Source of the DNA: JADJQU01 sp035490315
GTDB taxonomy: Bacteria > Planctomycetota > UBA1135 > GCA-002686595
Direction: 5' to 3'
Assembly (NCBI GenBank): GCA_035490315.1
Contig: DATHET010000191.1
Span: forward strand, 1 to 64,000
DNA: 64,000 bases
The translations under genes were made by a program, and so were the position numbers. Shown here one piece after another: positions 9,701 to 18,449 of this stretch. Under the pieces are notes generated by a model, which was not told where the DNA came from, made no database searches, and worked only from the letters and a program-made list of their open reading frames with translations. The stretch's first letter is position 1, and every line of letters starts with the position of its first letter.

Positions 9701-10100
9701 TGCACTCGGCCTTGCTGCCGACGAAGGTCGAGAAATCGAAACCCTTGCGCGCGTGGCAGGAGAAGCAGTCGTCGCCTTCCTCGAGGTGGGCGAGGCGCTT
9801 CTTCGGATTCATCCCGATGCCCGTCTCGAACACCGGCCGCGGCGTGTGGCAGGCGATGCAACCCTCGATCGAGAAACGCGCCGTCGCCAGGCGTGCCTCC
9901 TCGTCCGTGAACGCCCGTCCATGGGTGTTCTGCCGATTCTCGGCCGTCGCCTCGGGATGGCAGGTCGCGCAGTAGGCGGCGCGCGAAACCAGGTCCAGGT
10001 GCGCGGTTCTCGCCGCGAGATCCGATGCACCCGGAGTCTGCGAGGTGGCGATCGAGACGAGCAGGGCGATGGCCAAGGCCAGCAGTGACGGAGTTTTCAT
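6732..10100 (-). CDS. Exported pentahaem cytochrome c fused to HEAT repeats
   Basis: A 1122-residue protein with a signal peptide (residues 1-20). The N-terminal domain carries five CxxCH haem c sites (C44-H48, C81-H85, C112-H116, C147-H151, C173-H177) with extra His residues available as distal ligands, resembling the cytochrome c554/NrfA-like multihaem proteins. A beta-rich segment follows (about 200-330), then a long HEAT-repeat array (about 390-850), a helical stretch, and a C-terminal jelly-roll-like domain (about 960-1122). It should act in the periplasm as an electron carrier or oxidoreductase on a protein scaffold. The ATG at 10100 puts the signal peptide first. Divergent from the M24 peptidase gene. 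Substrate unknown. Confidence 0.8.
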   Translation of the reverse strand: MKTPSLLALAIALLVSIATSQTPGASDLAARTAHLDLVSRAAYCATCHPEATAENRQNTHGRAFTDEEARLATARFSIEGCIACHTPRPVFETGIGMNPKKRLAHLEEGDDCFSCHARKGFDFSTFVGSKAECKAAFDERVGTVEACASCHKNHGTPYQWESAKHGKLEGNVCIDCHMPKVVRAVAVGEEPRETRRHTFYASRSESQLRMAYAYRTRIDGNEAVVTIENKGAGHNFPTELKQRAVESLVIVRDQDGNVVANSRQVHRDPYKRPYGLMLPVNTQIPSGESREHRVPLSVTSGTVETTLFYKLYYPIEDDHPTMSRRLETRIMAFSGITPSTKPITTAPELNAHLPEALPVEAASPGNLADFARPKIGKVEVEIPDGTQPGDVAKLIALFQFPVGEANRKAQDILVALGAKAAPEVVAALGSWDGKTWTQAKGVLGRMGDVGRKAVVEAISHPELYVRLHALEALPKFGDLGPDRADAIARLKQGLKSPDALVRASCAQALGNLRVADAAPLVQPLLDELDWDVCACAARALATLGDKSALPKLHSTFDRVKPSLETGRDLAWSMATLGDTYGMQFMLDGLSYPDDLVRESFFENFLDLTGVSKGYAPMLPIDERLSALANLRNWWATEGGAKALRTPRTLQIPGSLRGPIEALVKEIGGDDMKASTPQRDEAILAELKQRGAIATPMLVDGLKWPPGFTDKRAGLLRVLAESPDPDALAALIDAARDPVAAVALWAIEGLGTLRNPAGIEAVNQFQQRFEGLVANQRIPQGLGSADQVRALVARARARMGDSGGGELLLGLLWSRDPAARATAEETLNAEYATERPDEIPLAPNVRKTLAGLGDARAQELGALQQAWESEVSRAEELADQAKTTEARLVALAAYDKAEAAVARYAQLDPRAWQQDFERTRLGSDAMAQALARDKTWVESARWRDALAPAERAGWSLSNLTSGRADFGASGLAFEFTPEPKQPADMSSLATVIFGASEGWRDYELELEATLDSGALLLVDRSDASGAGTIGTLLFSRGTEALTTLPPNKGIVEPGQVFKLRTRVIGGTVERNGITGIKELSASTELQPEPRSGGVAISILAGTKARITALRVRPLRVDASMPAK

Positions 10101-10226
10101 CGTTTGGGCAATCGTTGGAGCAGACACATATATAAGGAAGCCGGGCCCAGGGGGCGACCTAGTTGTTACGCGGACCTGCAGTCACACACCGGAGGCAAGT
10201 ACCCGGCCTCGGTACCATCGACTTCC

Positions 10227-11663
10227 ATGAACCAACGCTTTTTCGTCTTCGCGGCCTTCCTCGCGCTTTCGAGTTCCCTCCACGCGCAGGAACCGGCGAA
10301 ACCTCGCCCGCAGCGCCCCGCGAAGCAGAGCGCGCCGCCCTTGCCCGCGATCGGTGACGAAGGCGGAGGTGCTCCCGAATGCGGCCTGGGCAAGGAATTC
10401 CATGCTGGCCGGCGCAGCGAGCTCGCGAAACTCTTGAAAACCGGCGTTGTCATCGTGCGCGGATTGCCTGACACGCGCGACTACGTCCAATTTCGTCAAG
10501 ACAAGGTCTTCTGGTACCTGACCGGCATCGAGAGTCCGAATGCGACCCTGGTCATGGACCTCGACACGCACAAGGAAATGTTGTTCCTGCCCAAGAAGCG
10601 CGAGGGCAACGAGAGCTGGGAAGGGGAGAAGTGGGACAGCGAGGACGAGTGGATCGCGTCCTTGTCGGGCTTCACGGACATCCGCGGCAAGGATGATCTG
10701 CTCGGTGTCCTGAAGACCCTCATGCCCGAGGGACGCACGGTGTGGATCAGCGAAGAACCCTTCATCGGCTTGTCGGGATGCTACGACCGCGCCGAGGGTT
10801 ACGACGCGCGCATTTCGCACGATCCGCTCGATGGCCGCGCCAGCCGCGAGGACAAGCTCGCCGAGAACCTGAAGGCCAAGTTCAAGGTCGAGGTCAAGGA
10901 CATGCAGCATTCGTTGGCCGAGCTGCGGCGCGTGAAGACGCCCGAGGAGATCGTTGCTCTCGAGCGCGCCGGCAAGATCGGCGCGATGGCGATGGTCGAA
11001 GCGATGCGCTCGAGCGCGCCCGGCCGCGGCGAGTGGGAGCTTGCCGCCGTGATGGACTTCGTGCACAAGCGCGAGGGCGCCGCGGGTCCTGGCTACGACG
11101 CGATCGCGGGCTCGGGCCGCAACTCGTGCGTGATGCACTACAACACCAACCGGCGGCGGATGCAGGCCGGCGAGGTGATCCTGATCGACTACGCGCCGGA
11201 GTTCTCGCACGAAGTGGTCGACATCACGCGCACCTGGCCGGTCAACGGCAAATTCACCGAGCGCCAGGCGCAGATCTACGACGCCGTGCTCGCGGCGCAG
11301 CAGGCGGGAATCGAGGCCGCCAAGCCGGGCGCGACCATGGCCGACGTCGAGGCGGCCTGCGGGAAATCGATCAAGGCCTCGGGCATGGAGTCCATGCGCC
11401 GCCACGGCGCTTGCCACTGGGTCGGCCTCGAGGTCCACGACGTCGGCAACCCGGCCCTGCCCCTGGTCCCCGGCTGCGCCTTCACGATCGAGCCCGGGCT
11501 GTACGACGAAGCGAGCGGAATCGGCGTGCGCATCGAGGACGTGGTCGTGATCACGGCCGAAGGCTGCAAGGTGATCACAGCCGGCGTTCCGCGTGAACGC
11601 GCGGCGATCGAAGCCTTGATCAGCGACAAGGGAATGCTCGACGATCTGCCGGCGAAGAACTGA
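10227..11663 (+). CDS. Exported M24-family metallopeptidase (Xaa-Pro aminopeptidase type)
   Basis: A 478-residue protein with a signal peptide ending near LHAQ (residue 17), a creatinase-type N-terminal domain, and a pita-bread catalytic domain from about residue 230. The five metal ligands of the M24 family are all visible in order: Asp in LIDYAPE, Asp in VDITRTW, His in ACHWVGLEVHD, Glu in TIEPGLY and Glu in VRIEDVVVIT. It most likely removes N-terminal residues preceding proline from peptides in the periplasm. The ATG at 10227 gives a normal signal peptide. The gene is followed 42 bp later by prfB. Confidence 0.87.
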   Translation: MNQRFFVFAAFLALSSSLHAQEPAKPRPQRPAKQSAPPLPAIGDEGGGAPECGLGKEFHAGRRSELAKLLKTGVVIVRGLPDTRDYVQFRQDKVFWYLTGIESPNATLVMDLDTHKEMLFLPKKREGNESWEGEKWDSEDEWIASLSGFTDIRGKDDLLGVLKTLMPEGRTVWISEEPFIGLSGCYDRAEGYDARISHDPLDGRASREDKLAENLKAKFKVEVKDMQHSLAELRRVKTPEEIVALERAGKIGAMAMVEAMRSSAPGRGEWELAAVMDFVHKREGAAGPGYDAIAGSGRNSCVMHYNTNRRRMQAGEVILIDYAPEFSHEVVDITRTWPVNGKFTERQAQIYDAVLAAQQAGIEAAKPGATMADVEAACGKSIKASGMESMRRHGACHWVGLEVHDVGNPALPLVPGCAFTIEPGLYDEASGIGVRIEDVVVITAEGCKVITAGVPRERAAIEALISDKGMLDDLPAKN

Positions 11664-11705
11664 AGTCGTTGGAGGGCGAGGGCGCAGGGGCTAAACTCGC
11701 GTCCA

Positions 11706-12816
11706 ATGCCGTCCCTCAATGACTATCAGAACCTGGTGCAGTCCTCCCTGAGTCGCCTGGAGCAACTCAAGGAGGGGCTTTGACTACCACCAGAAGAACA
11801 AGCGCCTGGCGCTGATCACCGAGCTGGAGAGCGGCCCTGAATTCTGGTCCGACCAGCAGAAGAGCCAGAAGCTGATCGCCGAGAAGAAAGTCGCGCGCTC
11901 CGTGGTCGAGCCCATCGACAAGCTGGCCACGCACATCGAGGAGATGAGTCTCCTGGTCGAGATGGGCCGCGAAGGCGACGAGAAGCAGGTGATGGGCGAT
12001 CTGGCCCAGCTCGGCGCAGCCATCGAGCAGGATCTGGCGGACCTCGACTTCCGCGTGATGCTCGGCGGGCCTCAGGACAGCAACAATGCTTTCCTGCAGA
12101 TCACGGCCGGGGCCGGAGGCGCCGATGCCTGCGACTGGGCCGGAATCCTGCTGCGCATGTACATGCGCTGGGCCGAAGCCAAGGGCTTTTCCCTGGAGGA
12201 GGTCGAGCGCGCCACGGAAGACGAAGGCGGGATCCGCACCGCGACCTTGCGCATCGTGGGCGCCTATGCCTTCGGCTACCTGAAGGCCGAGACCGGGATC
12301 CACCGGCTGGTGCGCATCAGTCCCTTCGATTCCCAGGCGCGCCGCCACACGGCCTTTGCCTCCGTCGGCGCGACGCCCGAGCTGGAGGACGAAGCCGACA
12401 TCGTGGTCAACGAATCCGATCTCCAGGTGGACACGATGCGCGCCGGCGGCGCGGGCGGACAGCACGTCAACAAGACCGAGTCGGCCGTGCGGCTGACGCA
12501 CCTTCCGACGGGTCTGGTCGTTCGCTGCCAATCCCAGCGCAGCCAGCACAAGAATCGCGAGATGGCGATGCACCTCTTGAAGGGCAAGCTGGTCGCCTTG
12601 CGCGAGGCGCAGCGCGACACGGAAATGGCGGCGCTGTACGACGCCAAGGGCGAGATCAAGTTCGGCAGCCAGATCCGCTCCTACGTGATGCATCCCTACC
12701 AGATGGTGAAGGACCACCGCACGGATTTCGAATCGGGGAACATCCAGGGCGTGCTCGACGGGAAGATCGACGGCTTCATCGAGGCCTACCTGCGCAAGCG
12801 CGGAAGCAAGAAATAG
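11706..12816 (+). CDS. prfB: Peptide chain release factor 2, with programmed +1 frameshift
   Basis: RF2 recognises UAA and UGA and triggers release of finished chains. The frame starting at ATG 11706 stops after 25 codons at TGA 11781-11783. Shifting +1 at CTT-T, reading on from GAC 11782, gives 344 more residues for a 369-residue product, normal for RF2. The hallmarks are present: the catalytic GGQ (AGGAGGQHVNKT), the SQRSQ-type region after it, and the HPYQMVKDHRT C-terminus. Because the internal stop is UGA, low RF2 favours the frameshift and the gene autoregulates, as in most bacteria. The gene has two joined frames and should not be called a pseudogene. The frameshift coordinates are join(11706..11780,11782..12816). 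Confidence 0.95.
11769..11784 (+). promoter_or_regulatory. prfB +1 frameshift signal
   Basis: An internal Shine-Dalgarno-like AGGAGGGG lies just before the slippery codon CTT, which is followed by TGA and then C. This matches the conserved RF2 recoding element (SD-like sequence, CTT, TGA, C). The ribosome slips from CTT to TTT and continues in the +1 frame. Confidence 0.93.
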
Positions 12817-12842
12817 CTCGGGCGGCATTTCCGCGTTCCGCC

Positions 12843-13688
12843 ATGTCTCCGCTGGGCCTGTTCGTCCTGACCGCGTCGGCGATGCTGGCCTTCGCGGCGA
12901 ATTCGATCCTGTGCCGGCTCGCGCTGCGCGAGACCGAGATCGACGCGGCGAGCTTCACCAGCGTGCGGATCGTGTCCGGCGCCGTGGCCTTGTGGCTGAT
13001 CGCACGCTCGCGCGAGAAGCGCGCGCTGCGCGAAGGCAGCTGGATCTCGGCGGCGGCGCTCTTCGCCTACGCGATCGCTTTCTCGTTCGCCTACCGCGAG
13101 CTCACGGCCGGGACCGGTGCACTGCTTCTGTTCGGCGCGGTGCAGATGTGCATGATCCTGTGGGGCTGGCGCGCTGGCGAGCGACCGAGCTGGATCCAGG
13201 CCCTCGGCCTCGCCTCGGCCTTCGCCGGTCTCGTCTGGCTCGTGTGGCCGGGGATTTCCGCTCCGCCAATCCAAGCTGCGGCCTCGATGGTCGGGGCTGG
13301 AGTCGCGTGGGGGGCCTATTCGCTGCGCGGCCGAGGCTCGGCCAATCCGCTGCGCGAGACCGCGGGCAATTTCCTGCGCGCCGTGCCCTTCGCCCTGATC
13401 GTCAGCGCGATCTTCATTGGCCAGGCGCGCTTCGACGCGAGGGGCGTGCAGTACGCGATCGTTTCCGGGGCGCTGACCTCCGGCGCGGGCTACGCGATCT
13501 GGTACGCGGCCCTGCGCGGGCTCGACGCGACGCGCGCGGCCACGGTGCAATTGTGCGTCCCGCTGCTCGCGGCGATCGCCGGGGTGGTCCTCTTGGGAGA
13601 GCAATTCAGCGCGCGCCTGTCGATCGCTTCCCTCGCGATTCTCGGCGGCATTGGCCTCGTGATCGTGCGCCGCCGGCCAGCCCGCTGA
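12843..13688 (+). CDS. EamA/DMT-superfamily transporter
   Basis: A 281-residue membrane protein with ten predicted hydrophobic helices arranged as two EamA repeats. The second repeat contains the usual GxxWGxYSL-type segment (GVAWGAYSLRGRG) and the C-terminal helix ends in Arg-rich cytoplasmic residues. Family members export amino acids, metabolites or drugs; the substrate cannot be read from sequence. It starts 26 bp after prfB and may share its transcript. Confidence 0.82.
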   Translation: MSPLGLFVLTASAMLAFAANSILCRLALRETEIDAASFTSVRIVSGAVALWLIARSREKRALREGSWISAAALFAYAIAFSFAYRELTAGTGALLLFGAVQMCMILWGWRAGERPSWIQALGLASAFAGLVWLVWPGISAPPIQAAASMVGAGVAWGAYSLRGRGSANPLRETAGNFLRAVPFALIVSAIFIGQARFDARGVQYAIVSGALTSGAGYAIWYAALRGLDATRAATVQLCVPLLAAIAGVVLLGEQFSARLSIASLAILGGIGLVIVRRRPAR

Positions 13689-13903
13689 ACGCGCGGCCCT
13701 GGGAAATCCGTTCCTCTTTGATCTCGGCTTGGGGACTACAACCCCTTTCTTGGGGTCGAAAAGCGCGGTCTTGCTGGATCCGGTAGGAGGCCCCCCGATT
13801 TTCTTGGGCACGTTTTTCGTTCTTAGTCCAAGCTGGAAAGGCGCTACCCCCAGCGCTCTGTCCCTCTGTTTCAGCGGCCCCCGGCAGGGGCTGGTTCATC
13901 CCC

Positions 13904-16900
13904 ATGTTCCGCAACTTGAATTCGCGTACGTCCACGATTCTGTTCACCGCAGCTCTCGCGATCGCCTCGGCAACGGCGGACGCGCAGGCGCAGCAGCCCT
14001 TCGCCGACAACAGTCCGACGCTCAGGCAGGACATGCAGGGAGGAAGTTACAGCTTCCTCGGCGGCGTCGTGGTCGGGCCCTACGACGTCCAGAATCCTCC
14101 CGTTCCGGCCAACGGATTCGTCTACGGGGTCGAAGCCGCATTCGGGTCGTTCTGGGTCACCGGCGGCGACGGCAGCACCGTGCTGAACACCGGCCTGATC
14201 TACAAGTACGACCACAACGGCGCGCTGCTCGCGCAGTTCCCGCAGACCTCGATCGCGTCGAGCACCTTCGGTCACCGCGACGGCGAAGCGGACGAGTTCG
14301 CGAACAAGATGTGGTTCGGGGAAGAGACCAATCGCATCGTCGAGTACGACTACAACCCGGGCAATGGCGGTCTGACCTTCGCGCGGGTCTACACCCTGAC
14401 CAACCCGCTGCCCGGCCTGTTGCCGGCGACCATCCGCTGCCTTGCGCGCAACCCGCAAAACGGTCACTTCTTCACCGCGAACTTCGGCACGATCGTGTGG
14501 GAGTTCGTGCTCGATCCGAACCTGGTCACCGCGACGACGGTCAAGACCTACGTCAACCCGACCTTGCCGGCCACCGCCTTCGCCGGCATGGCCTGGGACA
14601 GGACGGACAACACGCTGTGGGGTTGGGCGCAGAACGGCACGCCGGCCTTGCAGGCGATCGAGTTCACGGTCGGAGTTTCAGCGCTGACGCCGACCGGCCG
14701 CGCGTTCCAGGGACAGAACAATCCCGTGGGCTCGACCGCCGGAGGGATGGACCTCTATCCCGACTCGCGCAACCCGGGATTCCTTTCGATGGTCGCGGTG
14801 CACCAGGCCGTCCCCGACAGCATCACCGTCTACGACACCGCGGTTCCCTTCACGCCGCCCCCGTACCACGACGATTGCGCGAACGCAGCGCTCTTCCCCT
14901 GCGGATCGCCGCCGGCCGTGGTCTCCACCCTCGGTGCGACGCAGGATCTGCTGCCCGGCTGCACGGCGCCTTCCGTGTCGCCCGGCGTGTGGTTCAAGTT
15001 CAACGGAACGGGTTACCCGGTCACCCTCTCGACCTGCGATGCGCTGACCAATTTCGACACGCGCATCAGCGTGTTCACCGGAACCTGCGGCGCCTTGACC
15101 TGCCTGGCCGACAACGATGACGGCGCCTGCGGAGTCAATCCCCTGGCCTCGATCGTCAGCTTCAACACGCAGTTCGGAGTCGAGTACCGCGCCCTCGTGC
15201 ACGGCGGGAAACTGGCCTCCGACATGGGCACGTTCCGCTTGACCGAGACCTGCCCCGACTACTGCCAGGCCGGGACCAGCAGCGCCTGCGGGCCGACGCT
15301 CGAGATCATCACGCGCGTGCGCTACGGCGCGATCGACAACTCGACGCCCACCTGCGTGGTCGGCGGGTACCAGAATTTCATGAACCTGATCAACCCGGCC
15401 AGCATCGGCTGCCCGCAGGGAATCATCGTCGACACGGCGAATCCCTTCTCGACGGACAAGGTCAGCGTGTTCATCGACTGGAACCAGGACTTCGACTTCA
15501 CTGACCCCGGCGAGAGCGTCGCGCTCGTGGGCGCCCCGGTGGCCCTGCCGACGCAGTTCACGGGCAACTTCACGCCGCCCGTCGGCGCCCTGCTCGGCAA
15601 CACGCGCATGCGCGTGGCGCTCGACGACAGCCTGGTCGTCAGTCCCTGCGGATTCTCGACCTTCGCCTACTACGAGGACTACACGGTCGCGGTGCAGCCG
15701 ATGGTCGACACCGACGGCGACCTGACGCCCGACTGCCTCGACGGTTGCCCGACGGATCCGGCCAAGATCGCCCCGGGAATTTGCGGTTGCGGAGTGGCCG
15801 ACACCGACACGGATGGCGACGGCACGCCGAACTGCAATGACCTGTGCCCGCTCGATCCGCTGAAGATCGCTCCCGGCTTCTGCGGCTGCAACCGACCGGA
15901 AGTCGACACGGACGGCGACGGCACCCCGAACTGCGTCGACGGATGCCCGCTCGATCCGTTGAAGACCGCTATCGGCATCTGCGGTTGCGGCACGCCGGAC
16001 ACGGACACCGACAACGACGGCACGCCCGATTGCAACGACACCTGCCCGAACGATCCGCTGAAGGTCGATCCGGGTACCTGCGGTTGCGGCGTTCCCGACA
16101 CCGACACGGACGCGGATGGCACGCCGGACTGCAACGACGGCTGCCCGACCGATCCGGCCAAGATCTCCCCAGGCTTCTGCGGCTGCGGGAATCCGGAGAC
16201 GGACTTCGACAACGACGGCACGCCGAACTGCGTCGACAACTGCATCGCGATCTTCAACCCCGATCAGCTCGACTCCGACAACGACGGCCGCGGCGACCTC
16301 TGCGACAACTGTCCGTTCCATGCCAACCCCAACCAGGTCGATTGCGACGGGGACGGGGCTGGAGACGTGTGCGAGATCGCCAACGGCACGGAGCTGGATT
16401 GCCAGCCGAACGGCATCCCGGACAACTGCGATCCGGACTGCAACACCAACCTGACGCCGGACGATTGCGACATCTTCCTCGGCACCAGCCAGGACCTGAA
16501 CCAGAACGGGTTGCCTGACGAGTGCGAAGGCCCGGGTATCCAGTACTGCTTCGGCGACGGCGCCGGCACCCAGTGCCCGTGCTTGAACCACAGCAACGGC
16601 ACGGGCAAGGGTTGCCTCAACTCGACCAACCGTGGCGCGATCCTCTACAACAGCGGTCTCGCCAGCGTGTCGAACGACAGCTCGCGACTGACTGCGATCC
16701 AGATGCCCGGCAACAAGGCCGTGATCTTCTTCATCGGCGCCAACCAGCTGAACGGCGGGAATGGCGTGCACCTGGCGGACGGGCTCCTGTGCTTGCAACC
16801 CACGAAACGCTATCCGCCGCAGATGTCCAGTCCGACGGGGCAGATCGACATCGTGCAGGTGGTCGGCCTGAGCGGCAACCTGATCACCGCGGGCAGCACC

Positions 16901-16993
16901 TGGTACTTCCAGGCCTGGTACCGCGACCCGACGGGTCCTTGCGCGCTGGGGTCCAACCTGACCAACGGACTGGGGATCACGTTCACTCCGTGA
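13904..16993 (+). CDS. Large secreted protein with GEVED domain, TSP3-like Ca-binding repeats and a planctomycete C-terminal module
   Basis: A 1029-residue exported protein (signal peptide about residues 1-28, ending ADAQAQ). The N-terminal ~300 residues look like a beta-propeller-like or lectin-like region. A Cys-containing beta domain follows (about 323-440). A GEVED domain is marked by FIDWNQDFDFTDPGES near 520-540. From about 602 to 800, seven or so repeats of DTDGDGTPNCxDxCPxDPxKxxPGxCGC match thrombospondin type-3 repeats, which bind calcium through the Asp residues and are cross-linked by Cys. The C-terminus (from YCFGDGAGT, about 881) is a module recurrent in planctomycete secreted proteins, perhaps a sorting or attachment domain. 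Likely a cell-surface or matrix protein; its ligand is unknown. Confidence 0.8.
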   Translation: MFRNLNSRTSTILFTAALAIASATADAQAQQPFADNSPTLRQDMQGGSYSFLGGVVVGPYDVQNPPVPANGFVYGVEAAFGSFWVTGGDGSTVLNTGLIYKYDHNGALLAQFPQTSIASSTFGHRDGEADEFANKMWFGEETNRIVEYDYNPGNGGLTFARVYTLTNPLPGLLPATIRCLARNPQNGHFFTANFGTIVWEFVLDPNLVTATTVKTYVNPTLPATAFAGMAWDRTDNTLWGWAQNGTPALQAIEFTVGVSALTPTGRAFQGQNNPVGSTAGGMDLYPDSRNPGFLSMVAVHQAVPDSITVYDTAVPFTPPPYHDDCANAALFPCGSPPAVVSTLGATQDLLPGCTAPSVSPGVWFKFNGTGYPVTLSTCDALTNFDTRISVFTGTCGALTCLADNDDGACGVNPLASIVSFNTQFGVEYRALVHGGKLASDMGTFRLTETCPDYCQAGTSSACGPTLEIITRVRYGAIDNSTPTCVVGGYQNFMNLINPASIGCPQGIIVDTANPFSTDKVSVFIDWNQDFDFTDPGESVALVGAPVALPTQFTGNFTPPVGALLGNTRMRVALDDSLVVSPCGFSTFAYYEDYTVAVQPMVDTDGDLTPDCLDGCPTDPAKIAPGICGCGVADTDTDGDGTPNCNDLCPLDPLKIAPGFCGCNRPEVDTDGDGTPNCVDGCPLDPLKTAIGICGCGTPDTDTDNDGTPDCNDTCPNDPLKVDPGTCGCGVPDTDTDADGTPDCNDGCPTDPAKISPGFCGCGNPETDFDNDGTPNCVDNCIAIFNPDQLDSDNDGRGDLCDNCPFHANPNQVDCDGDGAGDVCEIANGTELDCQPNGIPDNCDPDCNTNLTPDDCDIFLGTSQDLNQNGLPDECEGPGIQYCFGDGAGTQCPCLNHSNGTGKGCLNSTNRGAILYNSGLASVSNDSSRLTAIQMPGNKAVIFFIGANQLNGGNGVHLADGLLCLQPTKRYPPQMSSPTGQIDIVQVVGLSGNLITAGSTWYFQAWYRDPTGPCALGSNLTNGLGITFTP

Positions 16994-17005
16994 CCTGCAT
17001 CCCGA

Positions 17006-17069
17006 GCCTCGCGTGACATCACGCGCGAGGCAGATCAGAATGCGAAGGCGCCGACTCCGGCGCCTTCGC
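17006..17069 (+). terminator. Double hairpin terminator
   Basis: Two hairpins follow the TSP3-repeat gene. The first (17006-17031) has an 8-bp GC stem, extendable with a small bulge. The second (17042-17052 with 17059-17069) is a perfect 11-bp stem with a 6-nt loop. They separate this gene from the next one on the same strand. Confidence 0.7.
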
Positions 17070-17094
17070 GCATTTCTAGAGACGGAGGTCCGCC

Positions 17095-17739
17095 ATGTCG
17101 TCCACGATCCCTCGCGCACTTTCCGCAGTCTTCGCGCTCCTGCTCGCCCAGGCCTGCGCTTCGCACCGTCCCGCGCAAACCGCGAAGGAGCCGGTCCATG
17201 CGGAGCCGCCTCCGGTCGCAGCTGAAAAGCCCGCCGAGAGCCAGAAGCCCGCGCCGGCGCCTGCGACCGCGCCGGCTCTCGAGCTCGCTGCCCAGCCGGG
17301 CTGGATCGCCGAGCCGCCGTCGAGCGGGATGCGCAAGGCCCAGTTCCGCCTCCCGCACGGCGCGGAAGCCGGCGAGGATGCTTCGCTGGTCGTGTACTAC
17401 TCCGGGGGTCAGGGCGGCTCGCGCGAAGCGAACATCGAGCGCTGGGTCGGGCAGTTCGAGCAACCGGATGGTTCTCCGTCGGCCGACGCTCTGCAGCAAT
17501 CCGAGCGCAAGATCGCAGGCCTCGAAGTCTTCGACGCCGCCCTCTCGGGCACCTACATCGCCGAGACGGCGCCGGGATCGGGGGAACGCGTCAACAAGCC
17601 GGAGTGGCGCATGCTGGCCTCGATCGTCGAGACCAAGGACGGGCCCTGGTACTTCAAGCTCGTCGGTCCGGCGGCCACGGTCGCGAAGTGGGAGCCGAGC
17701 TACACGACGTTCATGAATTCGATCCGCCCGCGCCCCTGA
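17095..17739 (+). CDS. Lipoprotein with Pro/Ala-rich linker, function unknown
   Basis: A 214-residue protein with a lipobox ending A-Q-A-C (about residue 19), then about 45 residues rich in Pro, Ala, Glu and Lys that look like a flexible spacer. A compact domain of about 140 residues follows (from AQPGWIAEPP), with a Trp- and Gly-rich pattern ending TFMNSIRPRP. A GGAGG ribosome site precedes the ATG at 17095. It should be anchored in a membrane with the globular domain in the periplasm. No enzyme motif is seen. Confidence 0.7.
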   Translation: MSSTIPRALSAVFALLLAQACASHRPAQTAKEPVHAEPPPVAAEKPAESQKPAPAPATAPALELAAQPGWIAEPPSSGMRKAQFRLPHGAEAGEDASLVVYYSGGQGGSREANIERWVGQFEQPDGSPSADALQQSERKIAGLEVFDAALSGTYIAETAPGSGERVNKPEWRMLASIVETKDGPWYFKLVGPAATVAKWEPSYTTFMNSIRPRP

Positions 17740-17757
17740 GCCCGATCCATCGCGCGA

Positions 17758-18303
17758 TCACTCGCGCGTCAGCTCGCACAAGGCGAGCACCGTGCGCCAG
17801 TTCCTGACCGTCGACGTGGTCTGGAGCGCGCGATCGAAGTACGCATTCGACAGCTTCGTGCGCGTGAATCCGTTCGGAGTGTGCAGGTAGATCTCGCGGC
17901 CGCGCAACGCGAACTCATCCGGCGCCCCGAGCTTGGGATCCAAGCCCGCGACCTGCTTGGCAGCCGGCTTCTCGGCGAGGAAGGAGACGTGCAGCCGATC
18001 GGGATCCGCGCCCGCGCTCAGGAAAGGGTTTTTCCGCGCGACGTCCTGGAGCTCGAGCGAGCTGCGCAGGACCAGCGGAATCCTGTGCCCGAACAGGGCC
18101 TCCAGCTCGCGCTCGATGCGCGCCGCCAGTCCCTTGGCGCGCGAGCCCGAGATCCTGAACCCGACATTGCCGCTCTGGATGTACGTCCGCACGTCCTGGC
18201 TGCCGGCCGCCGTGAACATCGCGGCCAGCTGTTTCATCGGCAGCCTGTTGTTGCCCCCGACGTTGACGCCGCGCAGCAAGGCGATGTGGAAATCCGATGC
18301 CAT
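17758..18303 (-). CDS. DUF1697 family protein
   Basis: A 181-residue soluble protein with the diagnostic N-terminus of DUF1697 (ALLRGVNVGGNNRLPMKQL), the internal YIQSGNVGF motif and the ending TVRNWRTVLAL. The length is normal. DUF1697 proteins adopt a ferredoxin-like fold and have no established activity. It converges with the preceding lipoprotein gene, and a 6-bp GC hairpin (17751-17768) overlaps its stop codon. Confidence 0.88.
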   Translation of the reverse strand: MASDFHIALLRGVNVGGNNRLPMKQLAAMFTAAGSQDVRTYIQSGNVGFRISGSRAKGLAARIERELEALFGHRIPLVLRSSLELQDVARKNPFLSAGADPDRLHVSFLAEKPAAKQVAGLDPKLGAPDEFALRGREIYLHTPNGFTRTKLSNAYFDRALQTTSTVRNWRTVLALCELTRE

Positions 18304-18449
18304 GGCCTCGGGAAGATAGCGAAAATCGGGGTTAACCCTTAGCGGAGTGAGCGCAGGTCCGGGCCCTGGTCACCCCCTGAAACACGCGGGTCGCGGTACT
18401 CTGTGGGTTCGCGGTTTCGTGCGCTCGTCCCAACCCAGCGTTTACCACC

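Noticed and set aside
11781..11783. Premature stop in prfB as evidence of a pseudogene
   Set aside because: It is the conserved RF2 frameshift site (SD-like sequence, CTT, TGA, C), and the +1 frame continues to a complete C-terminus.
13731..13757. Alternating GGGG/CCCC/GGGG segments suggesting an attenuator before the TSP3-repeat gene
   Set aside because: The stems are only four pairs and no leader peptide is visible, so this is not distinguishable from chance in GC-rich DNA.
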